From: Nocardia anaemiae NBRC 100462
GTDB lineage: Bacteria > Actinomycetota > Actinomycetes > Mycobacteriales > Mycobacteriaceae
Length of the DNA: 64,000 bases
Assembly: GCF_001612725.1 (NCBI RefSeq)
Contig: NZ_BDAZ01000051.1
Span: 1-64,000 of the forward strand
Direction of reading: 5' to 3'
In this document: one piece after another, positions 17,998 to 25,840 of the stretch
Layout: every line of letters begins with the position of its first letter
Numbering within the stretch: the first letter of the stretch is position 1
Made by a program: the position numbers and the translations under genes
Notes under the pieces: model-generated
Told to the model about the DNA's origin: nothing
Database searches by the model: none
What the model saw: only the letters and a program-made list of their open reading frames with translations

Positions 17998-17999
17998 TT

Positions 18000-18628
18000 C
18001 AGCCTGCCGGTGCGGAAACCGCAGGTCGGCGTCATCGAAACAGCGGGGTCATCGAGCTCCTGGGAAATAATCATGGGCCTACTGTCACCGCCGGTGCCCG
18101 CCGATATCTTGTACAAATGTTCCGGTCAGTCGGCTCGGCTTGCCGAATGGACAGCGTTCGAGGAATTGGCAAGGCCTGTGGATTGGCACCCGAGGATTAG
18201 GCGAGCATGGTCGCGGCTCGTGGGCTGAGGGCGGCGTCAACGAGGAGCAGGATCAGCGTGGCGACCAGCGGTCCGGTCCAGCTCCCTCCGGTGCGGAGGC
18301 GAGGAAGCTTCTGGATCGCGGACCCAGTCCGTTGTGGACGCCGTCCAGGCCGATGACGAGGGTCCGGGAGGGCGGCGATGACGTGTTCGAGATTCCCCTG
18401 TCCGAAGCTGCCGCCGATCGCAGGGATCTTCTCGGCGGCCTTCGCGCCGAGGAATTGCCGGTGCTCCCGCGTCAGGCTGAGCGTTTCAGTTCCACTGCCG
18501 CACGGGCGATTTCATCCGCTTCGGCGGCGGTGTCCCCCGATGTTCGTCGCCAAGTCGTGGGTTGATGTTCTACCTGGTACCGCGTATGCCGTGTCCTTCG
18601 GCATCCGCACGCCACCCGCTCAGGTGTA
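18000..18628. other. Degenerate gap
   Basis: No intact gene. The minus strand shows only short frame-switching pieces, such as a hydrophobic 'LVATLILLLVDAALSP' stretch near 18210-18260, that look like remnants of a lost gene. Their family cannot be told. Confidence 0.35.
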
Positions 18629-18795
18629 CTACAGCGCGTCGATTTCGGCCGCGTAGCGCTGGAGTACGACGGCGCGTTTGAGCGATAGCTTCGGAGTGAG
18701 CTCGCCGCCTTCCTGGGTCCAGTCGGCGGTGAGCACGCGAATCTTCTTGATGCCTTCGGCCTTCGACACTCGTCGGGAGGCCGTGGCGTTCGGCC
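18629..18795 (-). pseudogene. C-terminal remnant of an AMP-binding acyl-CoA ligase
   Basis: The minus strand reads 'ASRRVSKAEGIKKIRVLTAD', then 'WTQEGGELTPKLSLKRAVVL' and 'QRYAAEIDAL', then TAG at 18629. This matches the last 50 or so residues of FadD15-type long-chain acyl-CoA ligases, including the region of the catalytic C-domain lysine ('ELTPKLSLKR'). The remaining 500 or more residues are absent and the frame is not maintained upstream. It is a short 3' remnant on the same strand as the genes around it. Confidence 0.6.
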
Positions 18796-18856
18796 GGAGA
18801 TAGGTGTGGGTTCCGGCCGCATCCGTGCGGCCGGAACGACAGAACTGCCTGTCGGG

Positions 18857-19354
18857 CTAGCCGAGTAGCAGGTGCTCCGTGGTCAGAAAGTACGAGCACC
18901 GCGGTAGATCGAGGAAATTCTTCTCGTCATCGGAGAGGCGCTGGTTGGCCTCGATCCCGGCTACTGTGGCCAGCGCCGCGAGCACTGCTTGTTGGGACGG
19001 GAACCAGACTTCGGTGAGTCCGTCGAAGGCTTCCCCGGTGCCCTTTGTGGTGGCGAGCAGCAGGTTCTGGGTTGCATCGGTGATATGGCTCTGGACGTAG
19101 CGGTCACCACCGAGCAGCTTGATCTGCTCGGTGGCCAAGGGGCCGTGGCGGTTCGACCAGTAGTCGTCGAACTGTTCCGGTGACAGGTCGGCTCGGCATC
19201 GGAGCGCGCACACCATCTTGATCCGATCGGATTCGGGGTCCGCGACCGCGTTCGGCAGCTGAGACGCGAAGATCGCGGCGAGGCCCGCTGTGGTCGCGCC
19301 GGTGAGGAACCCGCGCCGCGAGCTCGCGCGGTCGAGGGTGTTGTTGATCGACAT
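18857..19354 (-). CDS. Tat-exported EthD-domain protein
   Basis: A 165-residue protein with an N-terminal twin-arginine signal ('SSRRGFLTGATTAGLAAIFA', residues about 12-31) followed by an EthD-like ferredoxin-fold domain ('IKMVCALRCRADLSPEQFDD', 'YWSNRHGPLA'). A Tat signal on an EthD domain is unusual, since most members are cytoplasmic; export may mean that it works on the cell surface or binds a cofactor before export. The start follows the stop of the old-yellow-enzyme gene by eight bases, so the two are one transcript. tatA and tatC are present at 35.8-37.1 kb in this window. The reaction is unknown. Confidence 0.82.
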   Translation of the reverse strand: MSINNTLDRASSRRGFLTGATTAGLAAIFASQLPNAVADPESDRIKMVCALRCRADLSPEQFDDYWSNRHGPLATEQIKLLGGDRYVQSHITDATQNLLLATTKGTGEAFDGLTEVWFPSQQAVLAALATVAGIEANQRLSDDEKNFLDLPRCSYFLTTEHLLLG

Positions 19355-19362
19355 CTCGTCCT

Positions 19363-20633
19363 TTACTTGTCTTGCGGTGATCGAGTGAGGGCCAGCATGA
19401 CCTCACGTTTTCCCCGGATTTCGTCGTTGTAGCAATCGATTCGCGAGCCACTGAATCGCGCGATGCACCCGTTGCAGTAGCCGCAGACCGGATGTCCGGG
19501 GGTGGGTTCGCCGGTGAGGTTGCGGTAGAGGTGTGGGTCGGCGATGAAGGCCCGCGCGGCCGAAACGGCGTCGACGCTGCCGCTCGCCAGCGCGTTCTCC
19601 ATGCCCGCACGGGTGTGGAAGCCCCCGACCGCGATCACCGGAACGTCGAGTGCCTCGGTGAACCGGCGAGCGTAGGGCAGGTTGAAGCCTTCCTGCGGTG
19701 GCCGCAGTCGTTCGGCGACGCGTTCGGCCACCGGTGCCATGGCTGCCAGCGCGAGTTTGCGCACCCTCGACGAGTGCATCAGCAGGCCGACACTGACACT
19801 GGCCCTGAGGAATCCGCGATAGTTGCCCTGAACCATCCCCGGCCACGACTCGTAGTGCCCGCGCGAGATTTCGATGGCGTTGGCGCCCGCGTCCTGCAGC
19901 CACCGCGCGACGCGCACGAGTTCGTCGGTCGTGGCGCCATGGCGCAACGGCAGATCGTCTGTGCTGTTCATCTTCACCAGTACCGGATAATCGTCGCCGT
20001 GTCGGGCGCGGATCGCGTCCATCACCTCGAGCAGCAGGCGGGCGCGTCGCTCGAGCGGCCCACCGTATTCGTCGGTGCGGCGGTTGGTGTGCGGGGTCAG
20101 GAACTGTCCGAGCAGGTAGCCATGTGCGGCGTGGATCTGCACACCGTCGAACCCGCCTCGCGTGCCCGGACACTCGCGGCCACGAAACTGTCTACAACGC
20201 CGCGGATTTCGTCCAGACGCAGGGGAGAGGGCTTGGTCCCGTACAGCGGTTCGCGCACGTTCGACGCCGACACGATGCGGTCCGCACCCGGTGCGAGCCT
20301 CGCGATCTGCCGTCCGCCGTGATTGAGCTGAGCCACGAGCTTGGCACCGCCCGCATGCGCGACGGCGACCCATTCGCGCAGGCCCTCGATCTTGTCATCC
20401 TGGTCGATGCCCGCCTGCCGACCTGCCGATTTGCCCTGCAGGCAGACGTAAAGGTTCCCGGTGACGATCAGCGGGGTGCCCGCTCGGGTCATCGGCTCGT
20501 AGAACGCGAGCAGGTCATCGGTGACGAAGCCGTCCTCGGTTGCCCGCGTTTCGCTCGTGGCCGACTTGAAAAGGCGGCCATCGACTCGCATCGCCCCGAT
20601 GTCGAGAGGTCTGCGCAGCAAACAGTCGACCAT
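19363..20633 (-). pseudogene. Old-yellow-enzyme family flavin oxidoreductase, frameshifted
   Basis: An FMN-dependent NADH:flavin oxidoreductase (OYE/2,4-dienoyl-CoA-reductase N-domain type) of about 423 residues, split by one missing base. The first frame (start ATG 20633, AGGAG upstream) runs through 'FKSATSETRATEDG' and 'QLNHGGRQIARLAPGA' and breaks after 'AREAG'; the second continues at 'GFDGVQIHAAHGYLLGQFLT' with 'RRTDEYGG' and 'VPVIAVGGFHTR'. The break is near 20149-20154, where GCGGG-TTC lacks a base. A C-terminal 'CGYCNGC' cysteine cluster recalls the Fe-S site of the larger family members. It is divergent from the meta-cleavage operon and is followed by the EthD gene. Either a real lesion or an assembly error would give this. 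Confidence 0.78.
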
Positions 20634-20642
20634 CTAATCTCC

Positions 20643-20780
20643 TGATCAATTCATCATATGTGATCTAAAGCTCAGTGAATCTCAGGAGTGAGGAGCCGTC
20701 AAGTCGGTCATCGCCCTGAATGTGATGGTTTCATCAGTTTCGTTTGACAGAGCATATGATCGCAACTGATGATTTAATCA
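20643..20780. promoter_or_regulatory. Three TGAT-N6-ATCA operators in a divergent promoter region
   Basis: Three palindromes of the same format occur at 20643-20656 (spacer CAATTC), 20723-20736 (GGTTTC) and 20767-20780 (GATTTA), between the OYE gene and the meta-cleavage operon. A TTGACA -35 candidate for the plus-strand operon is at 20744-20749, and the third box covers the -10 position, so a bound repressor would block it. The first box overlaps the ribosome-site region of the OYE gene. The cognate regulator is not in the window unless it was the TetR whose remnant lies at 26975-27298. Confidence 0.6.
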
Positions 20781-20801
20781 ATAACCCCGATGGAGGTACC
20801 T

Positions 20802-21671
20802 GTGACAAGCATCGACAAGGGCGTCGGAACTGGGCGGACAGTCCGGGTCGGAAAGCGTGACATCTTCTACAGCGAGGCCGGATCCGGTCCCGCGGTGGTG
20901 TTGTTGCACGGTGGTGGGCCGGGCGCGAATGGGCTGTCGAACTATGTGCGCAACGTCGAGACTCTGGCGGAGCGGTTTCGGGTGATCGTGCCGGACCTGC
21001 CCGGTTACGGGCAGTCGTCGAAGTTCGTCGACCAGTCCGATCCGTTCGGATATCTGGCCCGGATGATCGGTGGCCTGCTGGATGAGCTGGGCATCGCCTC
21101 GGCGCATCTGGTCGGTAACTCCTACGGTGGTGCGGCGGCGCTGCGGCTGGCGATCGAGCGGCCGGAGAAGGTGGATCGGCTGGTGCTGATGGGGCCGGGT
21201 GGTGTCGGCACCACTCGTGCGCTGCCGACGGACGGTCTCAATGAGTTGCTGAACTATTACCGGGGCAGCGGACCGAGCCGGGAGAAGATCATCCGGTTCA
21301 TCCGCGAGTATCTGGTGTTCGACGGAAGTGCTGTGCCCGACGAGCTGATCGAGAAGCGCTTCCAGGCCAGCATCGAGCCGCAAGTGGTGGCGGAGCCGCC
21401 GCTGCGTCGCCCGTCCGGGCCGCTGGCCTTGCGCACTCTGTGGCGGATGGATTTCACCCGGGACTCGCGGTTGCGCGAGGTTACCCATCCCACCCTGGTG
21501 ATCTGGGGTGCCGCGGACAAGGTCAACCGGCCGCAGGGTGCCCGCATGCTCGCCGAGGCGATGCCCAACTGCGATGTCTATATGGCGGCCAATACCGGTC
21601 ACTGGGTGCAGTGGGAGCGCCCGGACCTGTTCAACACCCTCACGACCGCCTTCCTAGAGGCGACGACATGA
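20802..21671 (+). CDS. Meta-cleavage product hydrolase
   Basis: A 289-residue alpha/beta hydrolase of the BphD/MhpC/HsaD group, which cleaves the C-C bond of the vinylogous 1,5-diketones made by extradiol dioxygenases. The 'LLHGGGPGANGLSNY' oxyanion loop (residues about 34-48) is characteristic. The triad is Ser107 (GNSYGG), Asp239 ('WGAADKVN') and His267 ('NTGHWVQWE'). GGAGG at 20792-20796 dictates the GTG start at 20802, not the ATG at 20790. It is the first gene of an operon of ATGA-overlapping genes, with the stop overlapping the dioxygenase start. The gene is intact although the downstream pathway is broken. Confidence 0.9.
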   Translation: MTSIDKGVGTGRTVRVGKRDIFYSEAGSGPAVVLLHGGGPGANGLSNYVRNVETLAERFRVIVPDLPGYGQSSKFVDQSDPFGYLARMIGGLLDELGIASAHLVGNSYGGAAALRLAIERPEKVDRLVLMGPGGVGTTRALPTDGLNELLNYYRGSGPSREKIIRFIREYLVFDGSAVPDELIEKRFQASIEPQVVAEPPLRRPSGPLALRTLWRMDFTRDSRLREVTHPTLVIWGAADKVNRPQGARMLAEAMPNCDVYMAANTGHWVQWERPDLFNTLTTAFLEATT

Positions 21672-22693
21672 CTGATTTTCTGCGGCCGAATCCCGACTCG
21701 GTGTTCGGGGCTGTTCATCTGGGATATGTTGTGGTGCAGTCGAATCGGCTGACCGATTGGCGCCGATTCGGTGCCGACGCGATCGGCGTGCACGTGGACG
21801 AGCCGGACCGTGACCGGCTGCGGTTCCGGCTGGACGATCGCACCTGTCGATTCCTGATCCAGCGCGGCCCCGCCGAGGATGTCACCGCATTGGGCTGGCA
21901 CGTCGACGACCATGAGACCTTCGACCGCATCGTCGCGCGGGTGACCGACCGTGGCGTGCCGATCGCCGAGGGCACCGCCGAAGAGGCCGCGGCGCGGGGT
22001 GTGGAGCGGCTGTGGCGCTTCGCCGGGCCGAAGGGCATCGTGCAGGAGATCTTCACGGTCCCGGTGACCACCCCGGAGCCGCTGCGGATGATCAGCTCCG
22101 GCTGGGTGACCGGAGAGGCCGGAATGGGTCACGTGGCGATCACTTCGCGCGCACCCGAGTCGATGCGCGGCTATTACCAGACCGTTTTCGACTGCCGGAT
22201 CAGCGATTACATCGACGAGAACATCTCCGGTTTGAAGATGAAGGCCCGGTTCCTGCGGGTCAACGAACGGCACCATTCGATCGCCATCGCCAATATTCGC
22301 GGCATCAAGATAGACCCGATCCGAACCTCGGTGCAGCACATCAATATTCAGTCCGGGACCCTCGACGACATGCTCGCCTCGTATCAGCGGGTGCGCGAAC
22401 TCGGCTTCCGCATGGCGTGGTCGGTCGGTCAGCACACCAACGACCGCGAACTGTCCTACTACTGCGTGACGCCGTCGGGATTCGAGCTCGAGGTCGGCTG
22501 GAATCCGATCGTCGTCGGTCCCGAGCTCGAATCCACCTGGGAACCAAGCACTTACCAGGGCATCAGCATTTGGGGCCACAAACCCGTCGGCGAGACAGTG
22601 TTGGACAAGTTCGCCCAATTCCGGCAGGCCGTTCGGAGCACGACCACGCCGGAGATCACTGTCCCGGAGCTCGCGGGAGGACTGTCGCGATGA
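21668..22693 (+). CDS. Type I extradiol (catechol) dioxygenase, two-domain VOC
   Basis: A 341-residue BphC-like extradiol dioxygenase that opens catechols next to the hydroxyl pair with O2 and Fe(II). The N-terminal VOC domain spans about 1-135 and the catalytic domain about 145-300. Metal ligands are His155 ('GMGHVAI'), His224 ('SVQHINI') and a glutamate in 'GFELEVGW' (273 or 275). The active-site residues His256, Asp259 and Tyr265 in 'GQHTNDRELSYY' keep the spacing seen in BphC. Its ATG overlaps the hydrolase stop and its stop overlaps the hydroxylase start. Its 3' end (22515 onward) was copied, inverted, into the dehydrogenase gene 2.6 kb downstream. The gene itself appears intact. Confidence 0.92.
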   Translation: MTDFLRPNPDSVFGAVHLGYVVVQSNRLTDWRRFGADAIGVHVDEPDRDRLRFRLDDRTCRFLIQRGPAEDVTALGWHVDDHETFDRIVARVTDRGVPIAEGTAEEAAARGVERLWRFAGPKGIVQEIFTVPVTTPEPLRMISSGWVTGEAGMGHVAITSRAPESMRGYYQTVFDCRISDYIDENISGLKMKARFLRVNERHHSIAIANIRGIKIDPIRTSVQHINIQSGTLDDMLASYQRVRELGFRMAWSVGQHTNDRELSYYCVTPSGFELEVGWNPIVVGPELESTWEPSTYQGISIWGHKPVGETVLDKFAQFRQAVRSTTTPEITVPELAGGLSR

Positions 22694-22723
22694 ACACTAC
22701 AGACTACGACGTCGTGGTCGTGG
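22515..22723 (+). repeat. Source copy of a 209-bp inverted duplication
   Basis: This stretch covers the last 179 bases of the dioxygenase gene and the first 34 of the hydroxylase gene. Its reverse complement occurs at 25365-25573 with the same length, no gaps and three mismatches (about 98.6% identity). It is in frame and functional here, so this is the source and the other copy is the insert. Confidence 0.95.
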
Positions 22724-24454
22724 GCCTGGGCCCCACCGGCCTCACCCTGGCCAACCTGTTGGGGCGGCGCGGAGTGAGCGTGCTCGTGCTCGAACGGGAA
22801 CCGGAGTACTACGGGCTCGCGCGCGCGGTCTACACCGACGACGAAGGCATGCGGATCTTCCAAACCGCCGGTGCCGCAGAGGAACTCTCGGCCGACATGA
22901 ACCTCGACTCCACGGTGCAATGGGTGCGCAAGGATGGTTCGCTGCTGGCGCAGTTCCATCAGACCGAACGCCCGCTGGGCTGGCCGGTGGTGAACCACCT
23001 GTACCAGCCGTACCTCGAGAATTCTCTCGCGCGCGCTCGACCGCTACCCGCACGTCACGGTGCGACGTGGTCGGCAGGTGGTCGAGTTCGACCAGAACGC
23101 GGACACCGTCAGCGTGGAGCACACCGAATGCCAAGGCACCGACTACGGCAAGCGCACGCCCGAATCCGACCCTCGCACCGCCGAAAGGGTCCGTGCGAAG
23201 TTCCTGGTGGGTTGCGATGGTGGCCGCAGTATCGTGCGCACCAACCTCGGCATCGATATGACCGGCACCAGCTTTCCCGAGCGGTGGCTGGTGGTGGACC
23301 TGAAAGCCAAGGACGGGGTAGACGCGTTCCGGCATCTGCCGTACTTCAACTTCGTCTGCGATCCCGAACTGCCGAGCGTGTCGTGCCCGCAGCCGGGCGG
23401 TCATCACCGCTTCGAGTTCATGCTGCACGACGCACAGACGAAAGAGGAGATGGAGGATCCGGAGACGGTACGCCGCCACATTTCCCGCTACGTCGACCCC
23501 GACGAGGTCGAGGTGCTGCGCAAACTCGTCTACACCTTCAATGCGGTCGTCGCGGACCGCTGGCGCGTCGGTCGCATCCTGATCGCCGGGGATGCCGCGC
23601 ACATGACCCCGCAATTCATCGGGCAGGGCATGAACTCCGGTGTGCGTGACGCGGACAACCTGTCGTGGAAGCTGACGGCGATCATCAAACACGGTGCGAG
23701 CCAGAGCATTTTGAACAGCTACGAGACCGAGCGACGCCCGCACGCCAAGGCGATGATCGATCTGTCGGTATTCATGAAGAGCTTCGTCTCGCTGCGCAAT
23801 CCCCTCGCCGCCTCGGCTCGCAATATCGCGATCACCACCGCGCTGCGGGTACCGGGGTTGGGGGGTTGGATTCGCAGCGCGAAGGTGAAGCCCGTGCCGC
23901 GTTTCCGGCGCGACGCTTACCTGGGCTTGCCTCGGCGACGCTGGTGGGGGCTGGAGGGCACGCTCGCACCGCAACCCGACGTGCGCACCTATAACGGTCG
24001 GCACCAACGTTTCGATGACGCGCTGGGTCTCGGTTTTTCGGTGCTCGGCTATGGGGTCGACCCGCGCAGCGTGCTCGATGACGACGCCCAGCTCTTCCTT
24101 CGCATGCTCGGCGCGCGTTTCGTCACCGTTTATCCGCTCGGCGGACGCCCGCAAGGCGAGCCGGGTGACGCTCGCGCAACCGGCGACGACTACATCGATA
24201 TCGAGGATCACACCGGCGCGTTATGTCGGTGGTTCGCCAAGGCGGGCTTGTGTGTCGGCGGCGTCGCGGTCCTGCGCCCCGACCGATATCTGTTCGGCAC
24301 GGCCACCGGGCCCGGCGCAAATGCCCTGGTCGGTGACCTCGTTCGTCGACTGAATCTGCCGACCATACGACCGGTACCGGATATCCGATCAGACGGCAAC
24401 GGCGACGAATCCGTCGCCGCGGCACCATCGGACCACCTCGAGGAGGCTCGATGA
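22690..24454 (+). pseudogene. mhpA: FAD-dependent 3-hydroxyphenylpropionate-type hydroxylase, frameshifted
   Basis: A flavoprotein aromatic hydroxylase of the MhpA/PheA group, about 587 residues if restored. The first frame has the dinucleotide motif GLGPTG at residues 12-17 and runs to 'QPYLENSLARA'; the second continues with 'RRGRQVVEFDQN', the 'LVGCDGGRS' loop, and 'ILIAGDAAHMTPQFIGQGMN' with its FAD ribityl/diphosphate motif, to a normal C-terminus. The break lies at about 23029-23038 in an alternating GC run, and one base appears lost. The family makes the catechol that the dioxygenase opens. Both ends overlap neighbours as ATGA. If the frameshift is real, only a 115-residue N-terminal piece is made. 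Confidence 0.8.
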
Positions 24455-25315
24455 GCTCAGTATCGCGTAGCGATTCGATGAGGGGCAGTGCCCGGATGAC
24501 GGGCGAGCTCGTGACCGATTCCACCGCGGTACGTGCAGCGGCCGAGCGGCTGTCCATCGCCGCGACCACGGGTGCGCCGAGCACTGCGGTGCGTGACCTT
24601 ATCGGCCCTGACCGATGTCGAGTCGGCGTATGCGGTGCAGCGCATCGGTGTTCGGACTCGCCTGACCGCGGGTGCTCGGATCGTGGGACGCAAGATCGGA
24701 CTGACATCCCCAGCGGTCCAGCGGCAGCTCGGGGTGAATCAGCCCGATTTCGGCGTGCTGTTCGACGATATGGACGTCACCGAAACTCCTGCGGCATACC
24801 GGCCGCCGCTATTGCAGCCGAAGATCGAGGCCGAGCTGGCGTTCGTGCTGGCTGCTGATCTCGATGTCGAGCAGTTGGATGCGATCAGCGTCCGTGGTGC
24901 GGTGGACTATGCGGTTGCCGCTTTGGAGATTGTGGATAGTCGCATCGCCGGCTGGGATATCAGCTTCGCCGATACCGTCGCCGACAATGCCTCCAGCGGC
25001 TGGTTCGTCCTCGGCGCCGAGCGGCTCTCGCTCGATGAGTTCGAGCCGCGCGAGATCGTGATGAATATGGCGATCGACGGCGAGATCGTTTCCACCGGAA
25101 CCGGTTCGGCATGTCTCGGTGATCCGCTCAACGCGCTGGCGTGGCTGGCCCGCACCGCCCGCGACTTCGGTGCCGCGCTGCGCGCCGGTGAGATCGTGCT
25201 CTCCGGTGCGCTCGGACCGATGGCGCCATTGCGTCCCGGCGCCCGCGTTCGGTCCGAACTATTCAGCGGCACACAGACACTCGGCTCCGTCGACTTCACG
25301 CTGGAGGAACAATGA
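24451..25315 (+). pseudogene. mhpD: 2-keto-4-pentenoate hydratase, frameshifted
   Basis: A hydratase of the fumarylacetoacetate-hydrolase fold that converts 2-hydroxypenta-2,4-dienoate to 4-hydroxy-2-oxovalerate. The first frame reads 'RAAAERLSIAATTGAPSTAV' and 'RDLIG'; the second picks up at 'ALTDVESAYAVQRIGV', then 'IVGRKIGLTSPAVQRQLGV', 'LLQPKIEAELAFVLA' and 'EIVDSRIAGWDI'. The switch falls at about 24601-24606. The metal-binding acidic residues of the second part are kept. The first 32 bases (24451-24482) resemble the 5' end of the aldolase gene at 25837 (27 of 32 match), so the true start may be the ATG at 24496, with the upstream 45 bases a transplanted leader. Confidence 0.78.
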
Positions 25316-25840
25316 CTCGCACCAAAGTCGCCGTCATCGGCTCGGGCAATATCGGCACCCAAAGCCACGACCACGACGTCGTAGTCGGTAGTGTTCATCG
25401 CGACAGTCCTCCCGCGAGCTCCGGGACAGTGATCTCCGGCGTGGTCGTGCTCCGAACTGCCTGCCGGAATTGGGCGAACTTGTCCAACACTGTCTCGCCG
25501 ACGGGTTTGTGGCCCCAAATACTGATGCCCTGGTAAGTGCTTGGTTCCCAGGTGGATTCGAGCTCGGGACCGATCGCTGGTCGCCGAAGTCGCGGCCTAT
25601 GTGCCCGGCTACCGGCTCGAACAGGACATCCAGATCACCGCGCTCGCACCAGACGCGCCGATGCACACGCTGGTCGGTGATGCGGTTGTGACACACCAGG
25701 TTTCGGTGTTCCTCGAGGTCGAAGGCGCGGCCCACTATCTCCCGGCCTACGCCGGGAATCTCGACATCATGACCTCGGCCGCCTTCCGTGTCGCCGAACG
25801 TCTCGCCACAACCGCACCGACACCGGAGAGTGTGAAATGA
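25312..25840 (+). pseudogene. mhpF: Acylating acetaldehyde dehydrogenase, core replaced by an inverted copy
   Basis: Only the ends of an acetaldehyde dehydrogenase (CoA-acylating) survive. The N-terminus 'MTRTKVAVIGSGNIGT' carries the NAD motif. After about 25574 the C-terminus reads 'SLVAEVAAYVPGYRLEQDIQ', then 'VSVFLEVEGAAHYLPAYAGN' and 'LDIMTSAAF'. Together about 100 of the usual 300 or so residues remain; the catalytic cysteine region is gone. Between the ends sits the 209-bp reverse-complement copy of 22515-22723. The gene's ATG and stop still overlap the hydratase and aldolase genes, so the damage is internal. Loss of this enzyme would also leave the partner aldolase without its channelling subunit. 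Confidence 0.9.
25365..25573 (-). repeat. Inserted copy of the 209-bp inverted duplication
   Basis: Reverse complement of 22515-22723 with three substitutions and no gaps. On the minus strand it still shows the ATG and first codons of the hydroxylase gene ('MNTTDYDVVVV'). It sits exactly where about 600 bases of the dehydrogenase gene have been lost, with a five-base unmatched linker (CAAAG) at the left junction. The form suggests a template-switching or fold-back repair event; no transposase or terminal repeats are visible. Confidence 0.95.

Noticed and set aside
25365..25573. Insertion sequence in the dehydrogenase gene.
   Set aside because: The insert is a copy of local operon DNA, has no transposase or terminal inverted repeats, and is not flanked by a target duplication.
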